Source: Deltaproteobacteria bacterium IMCC39524
GTDB lineage: Bacteria; Desulfobacterota; Desulfuromonadia; Desulfuromonadales; BM103
Assembly: GCA_029667085.1 (NCBI GenBank)
Contig: JARUHJ010000001.1
Coordinates: 1 to 64,000, forward strand
DNA length: 64,000 bases
Direction: 5' to 3'
Shown here: one piece after another, positions 34,141 to 43,648 of the stretch
How positions within the stretch are numbered: position 1 is the first letter of the stretch
Layout of the letters: each line of letters opens with the position of its first letter
Notes under the pieces: model-generated
What the model saw: only the letters and a program-made list of their open reading frames with translations
Told to the model about the DNA's origin: nothing
Database searches by the model: none
Program-made: the position numbers and the translations under genes

Positions 34141-37100
34141 ATGCCTATTAAGAAATTCCGTAAGGTTATGGCTGCAAACCGTGGTGAAATTGCAATCCGG
34201 ATCTTCCGTGCGTGTACGGAACTTGGTATCAATACGGTGGCTATCTATTCAGAAGAAGACAAACTGTCTCTGCATCGTTACAAGGCTGACGAGGCCTACC
34301 AGATCGGCAAGGGCAAGGGACCGATCGATGCTTATCTGAGCATTGACGAAATTATCGATCTGGCGCGAAAAAAAGATGTTGATGCGATCCATCCGGGTTA
34401 TGGCTTCCTTTCAGAAAATGCTGAATTTGCTGAAGCCTGTGAGCGCGCCGGTATCGTTTTCATCGGTCCTACTCCGGAAATCCAGCGTCGTGTCGGAGAT
34501 AAAATCTCCGGTCGCAAGGTTGCCGTGGATGCCGGTGTTCCCGTTGTCCCAGGAACAGATGATCCGATCAAGAGCGAAGAAGAGGCGTTGATCTTCGCCA
34601 AGTCTGTTGGCTACCCGATTATCGTCAAGGCGAGTTCAGGTGGTGGCGGTCGCGGTATGCGCGTGGCGCAGAATCAGAAAGAGCTTCTCGAGGGGCTCAA
34701 GTCGGCTGCCTCAGAGGCCAAAGCGGCATTTGGCGATGCCACTATCTTCCTGGAGAAGTTTGTCGAGGATCCAAAGCATGTTGAAGTGCAGATTCTCGGC
34801 GATAACCACGGTAATATCGTTCATTTCTACGAGCGGGATTGCTCCATTCAGAGGCGCCATCAGAAGGTTATTGAGATTGCGCCTTCACTCTACCTCAACA
34901 ACAAGAAACGCAAAGAGGTTTGTGATTATGCTCTGGCTCTGGCAAACCACGTTGGCTATCGCAACGCCGGTACCGTTGAGTTCCTCATGGATAAGCAGGG
35001 CAACTTCTACTTCATCGAAGTGAACCCGCGCATCCAGGTTGAGCATACTGTTACAGAGTTGGTCACCATGCGCAACCTCGTGCAGGCCCAGATTCGTATT
35101 GCTCAGGGCCATAAACTCTCGGATCCGGAGCTTGGCATCAAGAGCCAGAAAGATATTGAGCTCCGCGGCTATGCAATCCAAAGCCGGATCACAACGGAAG
35201 ATCCAACCAACAATTTTGCTCCTGATTTCGGCACGATCAAGGCTTATCGTACGGCGGCTGGTTTTGGCGTGCGCCTCGATGCTGCGGCCGGTTACGCCGG
35301 GGCGATCATCTCTCCCCATTATGATTCCCTGCTGGTCAAGATCTCTACCTGGGGACTGACCTTTCCCGATGCCTCCAGAACAATGCATCGCGCACTGCAG
35401 GAATTCCGTATCCGCGGCGTTAAGACCAATATCGGCTTCCTTGAGAAGGTCATCACTCACCCGGTCTTCCTCGAAGGCAACTGTGATACCTCTTTTCTGG
35501 ATCAGCATCCCGAAGTCTTTCAGCTCCCGGTTAAAAAGGACCGCGCCAACAAGATCCTCAGCTATATCGGCCACACCACGGTCAATGGTTACCCGGGTAT
35601 CGCACCGGAGAAGCGCCTTAAGTTCTCCGATCTGCGCGAGCCAGAAATCCCGGAAATCGAATATGGTCAGCAACACCCACGCGGAACCCGCGACATCCTG
35701 CTCGACAAGGGGCCGGAAGGTTTGGCCCGTTGGGTGCTCAAGAATCGGCAGTTGATGATTACCGACACCATCTGGCGTGATGCACACCAGTCACTGATGG
35801 CGACGCGTTTTCGGACTCATGATCTTGATCTGATCGCCGAAGCAACCGCACATCTGGGTGGTGGTCTTTTCTCCCTCGAAATGTGGGGTGGGGCGACCTA
35901 CGACGTGGCTATGCGCTTTTTGACCGAGGACCCATGGGAGCGTCTCGAGCGTCTGCGTAAAAAAGTACCGAATATCCTGTTCCAAATGTTGCTGCGCGGC
36001 TCCAATGCAGTGGGCTATACCAACTATCCTGACAACGTGGTTCAGGAGTTCACGGTCAAGGCAGCTGAGAGCGGTATCGATGTTTTCAGGATCTTCGACT
36101 CCCTGAACTGGACCAAGGGCATGCAGGTCGCCATGGATGCAGTGCGCGAGCGTACCAATTCGGTTTGCGAAGCCTCCATGTGTTACACCGGAGACATCCT
36201 CGACCCCAAACGCGACAAGTACCCTCTGGAGTACTACGTTAATCTGGCAAAAGAGCTGGAGAACATGGGTGCCCATATTCTGGCGATCAAAGATATGGCC
36301 GGACTGCTCAAGCCGTTTGCTGCAGAAAAGCTGGTCAAGGCCTTGAAGAACGAGATTGGCATTCCGATTCACCTCCACACTCATGATACTTCGAGCAATG
36401 GTGGCTCCATGTTGATGATGGCCGCCCAGGCCGGCGTTGATATTGTCGATGTTGCGCTTTCGTCAGTGTCGGGTCTGACTGCACAGCCGAACATGAATGC
36501 TTTGCTCGCGACTCTCGAAGGCTCTATCTGGGATCCGCAGTTGGATCAGGGGGGTATGCAGAAACTGGCGAACTACTGGGAGACAGTACGCACCTATTAC
36601 GAGCCTTTTGAGTCTGAGTTGCGCAGCGGAACTGCTCAGGTTTACCATCACGAAATTCCCGGTGGTCAATATTCCAACTACAAGCCGCAGGTCGAAGGCC
36701 TCGGTCTTGGTCATCGTTGGGAAGAGTGCAAAGAAATGTATCGCAAGGTCAACGACCTCTTTGGTGATGTCATCAAGGTCACCCCGTCTTCCAAAATCGT
36801 GGGCGATATGGCGATGTTCCTGGTGCAGAACAACCTTGAGCCGGAAGATGTCTTTACCAAGGGCGCAGATCTGGCCTTTCCACAGGGTGTGGTCGATTTT
36901 TTCAAAGGCATGATCGGGCAACCGGTTGGTGGCTTCCCTCCGGAATTGCAGAAGATAATCCTCAAGGGAGAGCAGCCTCTCACCTGTCGGCCAGGTGAAT
37001 TGCTTGAACCTGTTGATTTTGCCGCCAAGCAGGAGGAGCTGCAGACCAAGCTCGGCCATAATGTCAGCGAGCGCGATGTCCTCTCGGCCGTACTCTATCC

Positions 37101-37596
37101 GGGTGTTTTTGAAGAGTATGATCGGTTTCGCCAGGAATACAGCGACACCTCTTTCCTGCCGACTCCAGTCTTCTTCTACGGGCTGGATGTCGGTGATGAG
37201 GTTAGCATAGACATCGAGGCCGGCAAGACCCTGATTATCAAGTTGAACGCTGTTGGCAGAGTCCATGAAGACGGTACGCGTAATATCTATTTTGAGCTGA
37301 ATGGAGAGCCACGCGTGGTGAAGGTCAAGGATTTGTCCGCTGAGACTGATGTCGTCAGCCATGAAAAAGCTGATCCTGCCAATGTCAAACATGTTGGCGC
37401 GCCCATGCCGGGAAAAGTCTTCAAAATCATGGCTGTTGTTGGAGAAAAAATTTCAGCAGGGGAGACTTTGCTCACCACTGAAGCGATGAAGATGGAAACC
37501 AACGTCAAGGCCAAGGTTGATGGAGTGGTCGCGGAAATTCGATTTGGTGAGGCTGATCAGGTTGACCAGGGCGACCTATTGGTTATTCTTGAATAG
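34141..37596 (+). CDS. pyc: Pyruvate carboxylase
   Basis: Anaplerotic enzyme making oxaloacetate from pyruvate, bicarbonate and ATP. A single 1151-residue chain as in full-length Pyc: an ATP-grasp biotin carboxylase (about 1-450; ANRGEIAIRIFRAC, KASSGGGGRGMR and FIEVNPRIQVEHTVTE), a carboxyltransferase TIM barrel (about 530-800; TIWRDAHQSLMATR, FDSLNW, HLHTHDTS), an allosteric/PC domain, and a C-terminal biotinyl domain with the modified Lys in TTEAMKMET. The start at 34141 is chosen for CAGGAGTG about 10 bases upstream; the frame extends to TTG 34114. It stands alone. Confidence 0.97.
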   Translation: MPIKKFRKVMAANRGEIAIRIFRACTELGINTVAIYSEEDKLSLHRYKADEAYQIGKGKGPIDAYLSIDEIIDLARKKDVDAIHPGYGFLSENAEFAEACERAGIVFIGPTPEIQRRVGDKISGRKVAVDAGVPVVPGTDDPIKSEEEALIFAKSVGYPIIVKASSGGGGRGMRVAQNQKELLEGLKSAASEAKAAFGDATIFLEKFVEDPKHVEVQILGDNHGNIVHFYERDCSIQRRHQKVIEIAPSLYLNNKKRKEVCDYALALANHVGYRNAGTVEFLMDKQGNFYFIEVNPRIQVEHTVTELVTMRNLVQAQIRIAQGHKLSDPELGIKSQKDIELRGYAIQSRITTEDPTNNFAPDFGTIKAYRTAAGFGVRLDAAAGYAGAIISPHYDSLLVKISTWGLTFPDASRTMHRALQEFRIRGVKTNIGFLEKVITHPVFLEGNCDTSFLDQHPEVFQLPVKKDRANKILSYIGHTTVNGYPGIAPEKRLKFSDLREPEIPEIEYGQQHPRGTRDILLDKGPEGLARWVLKNRQLMITDTIWRDAHQSLMATRFRTHDLDLIAEATAHLGGGLFSLEMWGGATYDVAMRFLTEDPWERLERLRKKVPNILFQMLLRGSNAVGYTNYPDNVVQEFTVKAAESGIDVFRIFDSLNWTKGMQVAMDAVRERTNSVCEASMCYTGDILDPKRDKYPLEYYVNLAKELENMGAHILAIKDMAGLLKPFAAEKLVKALKNEIGIPIHLHTHDTSSNGGSMLMMAAQAGVDIVDVALSSVSGLTAQPNMNALLATLEGSIWDPQLDQGGMQKLANYWETVRTYYEPFESELRSGTAQVYHHEIPGGQYSNYKPQVEGLGLGHRWEECKEMYRKVNDLFGDVIKVTPSSKIVGDMAMFLVQNNLEPEDVFTKGADLAFPQGVVDFFKGMIGQPVGGFPPELQKIILKGEQPLTCRPGELLEPVDFAAKQEELQTKLGHNVSERDVLSAVLYPGVFEEYDRFRQEYSDTSFLPTPVFFYGLDVGDEVSIDIEAGKTLIIKLNAVGRVHEDGTRNIYFELNGEPRVVKVKDLSAETDVVSHEKADPANVKHVGAPMPGKVFKIMAVVGEKISAGETLLTTEAMKMETNVKAKVDGVVAEIRFGEADQVDQGDLLVILE

Positions 37597-37718
37597 CGCA
37601 AGCCATCGAACCGGGGGAGGGGAGTGTGGTGAAAATCTTCACTTCCCTCATTTGAGAAAAAATGATATTTCTTGTGACTGATAAATTTTTACTAACTTGA
37701 AATTATCATGATGCGGGG

Positions 37719-38201
37719 ATGGATCTTATGTCAATAAACTGGCTGCTTCTGGGTGGACACCAATTACAAAAACGCGAGGTGATTCCTGACCAGGATGTGC
37801 AGAAAACTGAAGTGGTCACCGAGTGCTATTGTCCCAATGGGCATTCGGTCCTTTCCGATGGGCACAAGTTCCAGGGCCATCCGGGACTCTCACTCATGCT
37901 TAAGAGCAAAACGAGTGAAGGTTTGCTCATCATCAGTCCGGTCCTTGGTGACCGGGATAGAAACTTTGTAGGCTTTGAAAGAAAGGCCGGCGAGGTTGTC
38001 GATATCTGTTGCCCGACTTGTTCGGAAGCTTTTCCAATCTACAACCAGTGTCCCTGCGGTGCCCACCTTGTCGCTCTCTTTACGTCACCCAAGGCTCATT
38101 TTGCTCAGTGCATCGGTATTTGCCAGCGCCTTGGTTGTCTGCACTCGGAGCTGCTCAGCGAGCGTGATCTTCGTCTTTACAGCCGGCAGGATTATCTCTG
38201 A
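37719..38201 (+). CDS. Cys-rich, probably zinc-binding protein of unknown function
   Basis: 160 residues. Metal-site-like groups are CYCPNGH (about 36-42), CCPTCSEAF (about 97-105), CPCGAH (about 111-116), and further Cys near 130-140. The pairs suggest one or two zinc ribbons. It has no signal peptide. No family name can be given. ATG 37719 and ATG 37728 are both possible; GGGGATGG favours the second slightly. It lies between pyc and livK as a single gene. Confidence 0.65.
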   Translation: MDLMSINWLLLGGHQLQKREVIPDQDVQKTEVVTECYCPNGHSVLSDGHKFQGHPGLSLMLKSKTSEGLLIISPVLGDRDRNFVGFERKAGEVVDICCPTCSEAFPIYNQCPCGAHLVALFTSPKAHFAQCIGICQRLGCLHSELLSERDLRLYSRQDYL

Positions 38202-38349
38202 GCTGTCGGCCCCCATGTAAGTCTTGCTTAGCGTGTTGTTATCTCTTCTTGAACTCGCTTTCCCTTAGTCCTCAATTTTTTTGTCATATAATCCAGTGAC
38301 AGGATCGTTTCCTCCTGCAATCTTTGGCCTTTCGTCTTTCGATTAAATC

Positions 38350-38378
38350 TTGACGCGTGAAGGGCTATCCCTTATAAC
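38350..38378 (+). promoter_or_regulatory. Sigma70-type promoter of livK
   Basis: TTGACG (38350-38355), 17 bases, TATAAC (38373-38378). The start would be near 38385, about 85 bases before the ATG. Confidence 0.72.
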
Positions 38379-38469
38379 AAAATACTATTGAATTGGTCTG
38401 GAATCTGGGTTCGTTGAACGTCTGACGTTTTCAGGTTAAACAACATGTTGATTTTCTAAAGGAGGCAGT

Positions 38470-39591
38470 ATGCGTAAGACAGTACTAAAAAAGCTTATCC
38501 TGGTTGCTCTGTTGAGCATGGTTGTTCCCGCAACAGCTTTTGCTGCGGATACAATCAAGATTGGTGTAGCTGGTCCTCATACGGGCGATCTCGCCCCTTA
38601 CGGTATCCCGACCAAGGAAGCTGCCGAGATGGTTGCTGACCAGGTCAACGCCGCTGGCGGCGTTCTTGGTATGCAAGTAGAAGTTATGCCGATGGACGAT
38701 CAATGCAAGCCTGAGATTGCGACCAATGCTGCGACCAAATTGGTTTCCCAGGGTGTTGACGTGGTTATCGGTCACGTTTGTTCCGGCGCGACCAAGGCTG
38801 CTCTCGGTATCTACAAAGAAGCTAACATCATTGCCGTTTCCCCTTCGGCAACCAACCCACCTCTGACTCAGAGCGGTGACTATCCAAACTTCTACCGCAC
38901 AATTGCTCCTGATGATGATCAGGGAAAGCTTGCTGCTGAATTTGCGACCGACAAGCTTGGTGCCAAGAAGATTGCTATCCTTCACGACAAAGGTGACTAC
39001 GGCAAAGGTTTTGCCGATTTCTCCAAGCAGTTTGTAGAAGCCGGTGGCAAAGCTGAGGTTGTCCTGTTTGAAGGTGTTACTCCCGGTGCCATGGATTACT
39101 CAGCTGTCGTACAAAAAGTTCGTCGTGAGGGTGCTGATGCGGTTATTTTCGGCGGCTACCATCCTGAGGCCTCCAAGCTGGTTTCTCAGATGAACAAGAA
39201 GCGCATGAAAATTCCCTTCATTGGTCCCGACGGTGTTAAGGGCAACGGTTTCCTCGAAATCGCTGGCAAAGACGCTGAAGGCGTTTACGCGACGGGTCCG
39301 ATGGACGTTTCTGCCTATGCTGAAAACCAGCAGGCAAAAGCTGATTACACCAGCAAATATGGCAAAGAGGCTGGGACCTTCTTCGATCAGGGTTATGCTG
39401 CTATGCAGGCGATTCTGAATGCAATTGAAGTCTCCGGTGGCACCGACTATGCCGGTCTGGAAAAAGCTCTCAGAAGTTCTTATGTTGAAACTGCCGTTGG
39501 TAAGATTAAGTTTGATGCTAAAGGTGATGCCGAAGGTGTTGGCTTCTCTGTCTTCCAGGTACAAGGTGGTCAGTTCGTTGAGCTGAAGTAG
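38470..39591 (+). CDS. livK: Branched-chain amino acid ABC transporter, periplasmic binding protein
   Basis: 373 residues. A signal peptide (1-26, ending ATAFA) is followed by a Leu/Ile/Val-binding-protein fold (type I periplasmic binding). Typical segments are IKIGVAGPHTGDLAPYGI, QVNAAGGVLGMQVEVMPMDDQCKPEIA, GHVCSGATKA, VSPSATNPPLT and FRTIAPDDDQG-like. It delivers branched-chain amino acids to LivHM. AAAGGAGGCAGT gives a strong ribosome site. A terminator after it should make livK more abundant than the permease genes. Confidence 0.95.
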   Translation: MRKTVLKKLILVALLSMVVPATAFAADTIKIGVAGPHTGDLAPYGIPTKEAAEMVADQVNAAGGVLGMQVEVMPMDDQCKPEIATNAATKLVSQGVDVVIGHVCSGATKAALGIYKEANIIAVSPSATNPPLTQSGDYPNFYRTIAPDDDQGKLAAEFATDKLGAKKIAILHDKGDYGKGFADFSKQFVEAGGKAEVVLFEGVTPGAMDYSAVVQKVRREGADAVIFGGYHPEASKLVSQMNKKRMKIPFIGPDGVKGNGFLEIAGKDAEGVYATGPMDVSAYAENQQAKADYTSKYGKEAGTFFDQGYAAMQAILNAIEVSGGTDYAGLEKALRSSYVETAVGKIKFDAKGDAEGVGFSVFQVQGGQFVELK

Positions 39592-39616
39592 TCGGCTGGA
39601 TGTGAATTGTTTAAAG

Positions 39617-39650
39617 CGGGGGATAGGCTTAGCCTATCCCCCAGTTTTTT
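39617..39650 (+). terminator. Terminator between livK and livH
   Basis: GGGGGATAGGCT pairs perfectly with AGCCTATCCCCC, followed by AGTTTTTTG. Partial read-through would explain unequal expression of the binding protein and permease. Confidence 0.88.
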
Positions 39651-39739
39651 GTGTTATAACTAAGCAACAAGAAGTAACTAAGTAAAAGCAACCGGGTCGT
39701 CGGTTGTAATCTCACTTTTAAGGACAGTGGAAAACATCG

Positions 39740-40642
39740 ATGGAATATTTTCTTGAACTCTCAAGTAGCGGTTTGGTCCGAGGCAGTATTTACGCCCTGA
39801 TCGCGCTGGGTTACACGATGGTATACGGCATCATTCAGCTGATAAATTTCGCCCATGGTGAAATTTATATGATTGGTGCTTTCGTTGCCCTGATCGTCTC
39901 CGGGGTGCTGACGATCTATGGCTTTTCCGGGGTCTCTATTCTTATCCTGGCTGCCCTGATCGCTGCGATTTATGCGGCGGCTTATGGCTATACCCTGGAA
40001 AAGATCGCATATCGGCCTCTGCGGAATGCTCCACGACTCTCGCCATTGATCAGTGCTATCGGTATGTCGCTGTTTCTGCAGAATTATGTTCTTCTCGCAC
40101 AAACCCCTGATTTCCTGCCGTTTCCTGCGCTTATCCCGGATTTCGATTTTATGGAACCGATTGCGCATATCATGGGTTCGCCTGAGTTGGTGATTCTGGT
40201 GACAAGTGCTGTCAGCATGGTTGCTTTGACTGTGCTCATCAAATATACCCGAATCGGTAAAGCAATGCGGGCGACACAGCAGGATATGACCATGGCTCGC
40301 CTGGTTGGTGTCAATGTCGACAATGTCATCTCAATGACCTTTATTATCGGCTCTGTCCTGGCGGCAATCGGTGGTGTCCTGGTTGGTTCCTACATCGGCC
40401 AGATCAACTTCTATATCGGTTTTATGGCAGGCGTGAAAGCTTTTACAGCCGCGGTTCTTGGCGGTATTGGCAACATTCCCGGGGCCGTTCTTGGTGCCCT
40501 CGTTCTGGGCCTTACCGAGGCGTATGCCGCTGGCTATATCTCGAGCGCCTACGAAGATGTTTTTGCCTTTGGCGTCCTGGTACTTATCCTGATATTGCGT
40601 CCTTCCGGGCTGCTTGGGAAAGCCGTTAAATTGAAGGTCTGA
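39740..40642 (+). CDS. livH: Branched-chain amino acid ABC transporter permease LivH
   Basis: Inner-membrane permease of 300 residues with about eight hydrophobic helices. The LivH start region is YALIALGYTMVYGIIQLINFAHGE, and the cytoplasmic coupling region reads GKAMRATQQDMTMARLVGVN (EAA-like). It ends GLLGKAVKLKV. It forms the channel with LivM. AAGGACAG lies upstream of the ATG. Confidence 0.96.
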   Translation: MEYFLELSSSGLVRGSIYALIALGYTMVYGIIQLINFAHGEIYMIGAFVALIVSGVLTIYGFSGVSILILAALIAAIYAAAYGYTLEKIAYRPLRNAPRLSPLISAIGMSLFLQNYVLLAQTPDFLPFPALIPDFDFMEPIAHIMGSPELVILVTSAVSMVALTVLIKYTRIGKAMRATQQDMTMARLVGVNVDNVISMTFIIGSVLAAIGGVLVGSYIGQINFYIGFMAGVKAFTAAVLGGIGNIPGAVLGALVLGLTEAYAAGYISSAYEDVFAFGVLVLILILRPSGLLGKAVKLKV

Positions 40643-40666
40643 TCCTAAAAAGATGGTGTGAATACA

Positions 40667-41893
40667 ATGGCGAATAATGTTAAACAATCTGTCCTGATTG
40701 CACTCTGGTTTGTGTTCTTGACCTTCCCATTGCTGGTGGTTAAGGTTAATACACTCAAAAATATCGTTGAGTGGCGCTGGATAAATATGCTGTGGGTTGC
40801 TATTGGCGCTTTTGCGCTGTCCATCGTATGGCGCTGGGCAATGGCTCAGCGACAACTCAAAAGCAAGAAGGCTGAACTGGGCGAAGAAGAGTTGGCCAAG
40901 CCCGGTTTTGGACTGAGATTGCTGGAAGATCCGAAAATCTTCAAGCCGTTTCTGGCGGTGCTTGCCCTGGTGACCCTTGTCTTCCCCCTGGTTGTCGACA
41001 TCTACCAAACCAATATCATGGTTCTGGCCCTGATTTTCGTGGTCCTCGGCCTTGGCCTCAACGTCACGGTTGGCCTCGCTGGTTTGCTGGACCTCGGTTA
41101 TGTCGCTTTCTTTGCTGTTGGTGCTTACACCTATGGCGTCTTAAACAGCTTCTTTGGCTTTGGCTTCTGGATAAGCCTGCCGATCGGTGGCTTGATGGGT
41201 GCCTTGTTCGGGATCGCTCTGGGTTTCCCGATATTGCGCTTGCGTGGTGATTACCTGGCAATCGTAACTCTTGGCTTCGGCTCCATCGCCAAAATTGTCA
41301 TTGAAAACTGGGAAGAGGTCTTCAACGGCGCCAAGGGCATCGCCGGTATTCCTCGTCCAGGGTTCTTCGGTGCGGAAATGACTATCACCGCCGCAACGAC
41401 CTATACCTATTATTTGATGATTCTGATGGTTGTCTTCGCCATCTTTATTACCAATCGACTCAAAGACTCGCGTATCGGGCGTGCCTGGATGGCCTTGCGT
41501 GAGGATGAAATTGCCTGCGTGGCAATGGGCGTTGATATGGCAAAAACCAAGTTGGGTGCCTATGCTTTCGGAGCTTTTTGGGCTGGCCTCGCTGGCGTTA
41601 TCTTTGCTTCGCGAAATACTTACATCAACCCCAATAGTTTCACCTTTATGGAGTCAGCTCTGGTTCTTTCCATTGTTGTCATGGGCGGTATGGGGTCGAT
41701 CGTCGGTGTTATTATCGCGGCCTTGGTGCTGATCCTTATGCCTGAATATTTAAGAGCCTTCGCTGAATACCGAATGCTGATGTTTGGTGCGGTGATGGTG
41801 CTGATGATGATCTTCCGTCCCGAAGGGTTGATTGCCAACGTGCGCCGGAAATACACTGGTCGCAAGGTGACGACGGAGGGTGCCAATGTCTGA
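40667..41893 (+). CDS. livM: Branched-chain amino acid ABC transporter permease LivM
   Basis: 408-residue permease. The long N-terminal extension with two extra hydrophobic segments resembles E. coli LivM. The core has LGLNVTVGLAGLLDLGYVAFFAVGAY, FPILRLRGDYLAIVTLGFG and the coupling segment RAWMALREDEIACVAMGV. ATG 40667 is preferred; GTG 40658 is possible, and neither has a strong ribosome site, so coupling to livH 24 bases upstream is likely. Its end overlaps livG by 8 bases. Confidence 0.94.
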   Translation: MANNVKQSVLIALWFVFLTFPLLVVKVNTLKNIVEWRWINMLWVAIGAFALSIVWRWAMAQRQLKSKKAELGEEELAKPGFGLRLLEDPKIFKPFLAVLALVTLVFPLVVDIYQTNIMVLALIFVVLGLGLNVTVGLAGLLDLGYVAFFAVGAYTYGVLNSFFGFGFWISLPIGGLMGALFGIALGFPILRLRGDYLAIVTLGFGSIAKIVIENWEEVFNGAKGIAGIPRPGFFGAEMTITAATTYTYYLMILMVVFAIFITNRLKDSRIGRAWMALREDEIACVAMGVDMAKTKLGAYAFGAFWAGLAGVIFASRNTYINPNSFTFMESALVLSIVVMGGMGSIVGVIIAALVLILMPEYLRAFAEYRMLMFGAVMVLMMIFRPEGLIANVRRKYTGRKVTTEGANV

Positions 41894-42686
41894 AATGAAT
41901 AACACATTGCTTGAGGTCAATGACCTGACCATGGACTTTGGCGGCTTGCGTGCTGTCGATTCTGTTTCGCTGAACGTCTGTGCAGGTGAGATTGTCGCCC
42001 TGATCGGCCCCAACGGTGCAGGAAAGACAACCTTCTTCAATTGCGTAACCGGGATTTATAAGCCGACCAACGGTGATGTTCTGGTTCATCCACCCGAAAA
42101 GAAATCGCAGAAAATCAACGGTTTCAAGTCTAACCGGGTTACGACAATCGGTATGGCAAGAACGTTTCAAAATATTCGCCTGTTTCAGAATATGACGGTT
42201 CTCGAAAACGTTATGATTGGTCGTCACTGTAGGACCACAACGAATATTATTGGTGCTATTTTACGCGGCAAGAAGACCAAGCGTCAGGAACGGGAAACGG
42301 TCGAACGAAGTTATGACCTTCTCGAAAAGGTTGGTCTGCTTGATGATGCCGATGAGTTTGCCAAGAACCTGCCTTACGGTGCCCAGCGTCGACTCGAGAT
42401 AGCCCGTGCCATGGCGACGGATCCTTTCCTTCTGTTGCTTGATGAGCCTGCTGCAGGCATGAACCCACAGGAGACCAAGGACCTCGACGAGCTGATTGTT
42501 CGCATCCGCGATATGGAGAAAATTGCAATCCTGCTCATTGAGCACGATATGAAACTGGTTATGAATATTTCTGATCGAATTTACGTTATGGAATACGGCA
42601 AGGAAATTGCGCAAGGGGCGCCAATGGATATACGCAACAACCCGAAAGTCATCGAAGCTTATCTCGGGGAGGAAACCGATGCTTGA
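41886..42686 (+). CDS. livG: Branched-chain amino acid ABC transporter ATPase LivG
   Basis: 266 residues. Walker A is LIGPNGAGKTT. The LivG-type insert falls between Walker A and the signature. The ABC signature is the variant PYGAQRRLEIARAMA in place of LSGGQ, as usual in LivG. Walker B is LLLLDEPAAGMN, with H-loop IEHDM. The start at 41886 (MSEMNNTLLEV) follows GGAGGGTGCCA and overlaps the end of livM. Confidence 0.96.
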   Translation: MSEMNNTLLEVNDLTMDFGGLRAVDSVSLNVCAGEIVALIGPNGAGKTTFFNCVTGIYKPTNGDVLVHPPEKKSQKINGFKSNRVTTIGMARTFQNIRLFQNMTVLENVMIGRHCRTTTNIIGAILRGKKTKRQERETVERSYDLLEKVGLLDDADEFAKNLPYGAQRRLEIARAMATDPFLLLLDEPAAGMNPQETKDLDELIVRIRDMEKIAILLIEHDMKLVMNISDRIYVMEYGKEIAQGAPMDIRNNPKVIEAYLGEETDA

Positions 42687-43386
42687 GCTACGTAATGTCG
42701 ACACCTATTACGGAAACATCCAGGCACTTAAAGGTATTTCCATTGATGTAAACGAGGGTGAGATTGTTACTTTGATCGGCGCCAACGGTGCCGGCAAGAG
42801 CACTACCTTGATGACGATCTGTGGTGTGACGCCGCCGCGAAGTGGAGAAATTTACTTCAAGGATACGCCGATCCATAAGATGTCGACAGAAAAGATCGTT
42901 GCCATGGGCCTCGTTCAGGTTCCTGAGGGTCGGCGTATTTTTCCGACCATGTCAGTTCTGGAGAATCTGGAGATGGGAACGTTTCTGCGTCGAGATAAAA
43001 GTGATATCCAGAAAGATATTGATTATGTTTTTGATCTCTTCCCGATCCTGGCCCAACGCCGTTCCCAGATGGGTGGTACCCTAAGCGGCGGCGAGCAGCA
43101 GATGCTGGCGATATCCAGAGCCTTGATGGCACGTCCCCGTGTGCTTTTACTCGATGAACCGTCTCTGGGGTTGGCGCCTTTGATAATTAAACAGATCTTT
43201 GAAATTATAAAAAAAATCAATCAGGAGCAGAAGACCACGATCTTTCTGGTCGAGCAGAATGCCAACCAGGCATTGAAGTTAGCGGATCGAGGTTACGTTA
43301 TGGAAAATGGTCATATTACCCTGACTGATACTGCTGCCAACCTGTTGGATAACGAACAGGTTAAATCGGCTTATCTGGGACTATAG
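42679..43386 (+). CDS. livF: Branched-chain amino acid ABC transporter ATPase LivF
   Basis: 235 residues. Walker A is LIGANGAGKST, signature TLSGGEQQMLAISRALM, Walker B VLLLDEPSLGLAP and the H/Q region VEQNANQAL. It pairs with LivG on the LivHM permease. The ATG at 42679 overlaps the livG stop by 8 bases and has GGGGAGG upstream; the open frame to 42607 lies wholly within livG. It is the last gene of the liv operon, followed by a terminator. Confidence 0.96.
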   Translation: MLELRNVDTYYGNIQALKGISIDVNEGEIVTLIGANGAGKSTTLMTICGVTPPRSGEIYFKDTPIHKMSTEKIVAMGLVQVPEGRRIFPTMSVLENLEMGTFLRRDKSDIQKDIDYVFDLFPILAQRRSQMGGTLSGGEQQMLAISRALMARPRVLLLDEPSLGLAPLIIKQIFEIIKKINQEQKTTIFLVEQNANQALKLADRGYVMENGHITLTDTAANLLDNEQVKSAYLGL

Positions 43387-43419
43387 CTTCAAGGCATTGA
43401 TTGTTAGCTATTAAGGTCG

Positions 43420-43458
43420 CGGGAGTGGTTGATAATCAACCACTCCCGCTTTCGTTTT
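43420..43458 (+). terminator. Rho-independent terminator after liv operon
   Basis: CGGGAGTGGTTGA pairs with TCAACCACTCCCG around TAA, followed by CTTTCGTTTT. Confidence 0.88.
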
Positions 43459-43510
43459 AGAGGTGCTGGAGTATGTAGGGGGAGTTGATGGTAAGGGCCG
43501 TCGAACAGCA

Positions 43511-43648
43511 TTAACCAGGGCCGTCGAGGATGTCAGCCAAAAAATCAATAAAGCCTTCCGTCAGCCCCTCTATATCGACGCCAAAGAAGTAGTAGGCTAT
43601 GAACAGGGCAAAGGCACAGACAATAATTGGCACGATGATCTTTTTCAT
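43511..43648 (-). CDS. Small single-pass membrane protein (45 residues)
   Basis: A short minus-strand gene starting at 43648 with MKKIIVPIIVCAFALFIAYY and ending TAA at 43511. CCAAGGAGAACTTC lies directly before the ATG, an excellent ribosome site. Residues 4-22 form one membrane helix; the rest is acidic and amphipathic (GVDIEGLTEGFIDFLADIL). It is convergent with livF. The function is unknown; size and layout resemble small membrane regulators or stabilising subunits. Confidence 0.7.
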   Translation of the reverse strand: MKKIIVPIIVCAFALFIAYYFFGVDIEGLTEGFIDFLADILDGPG

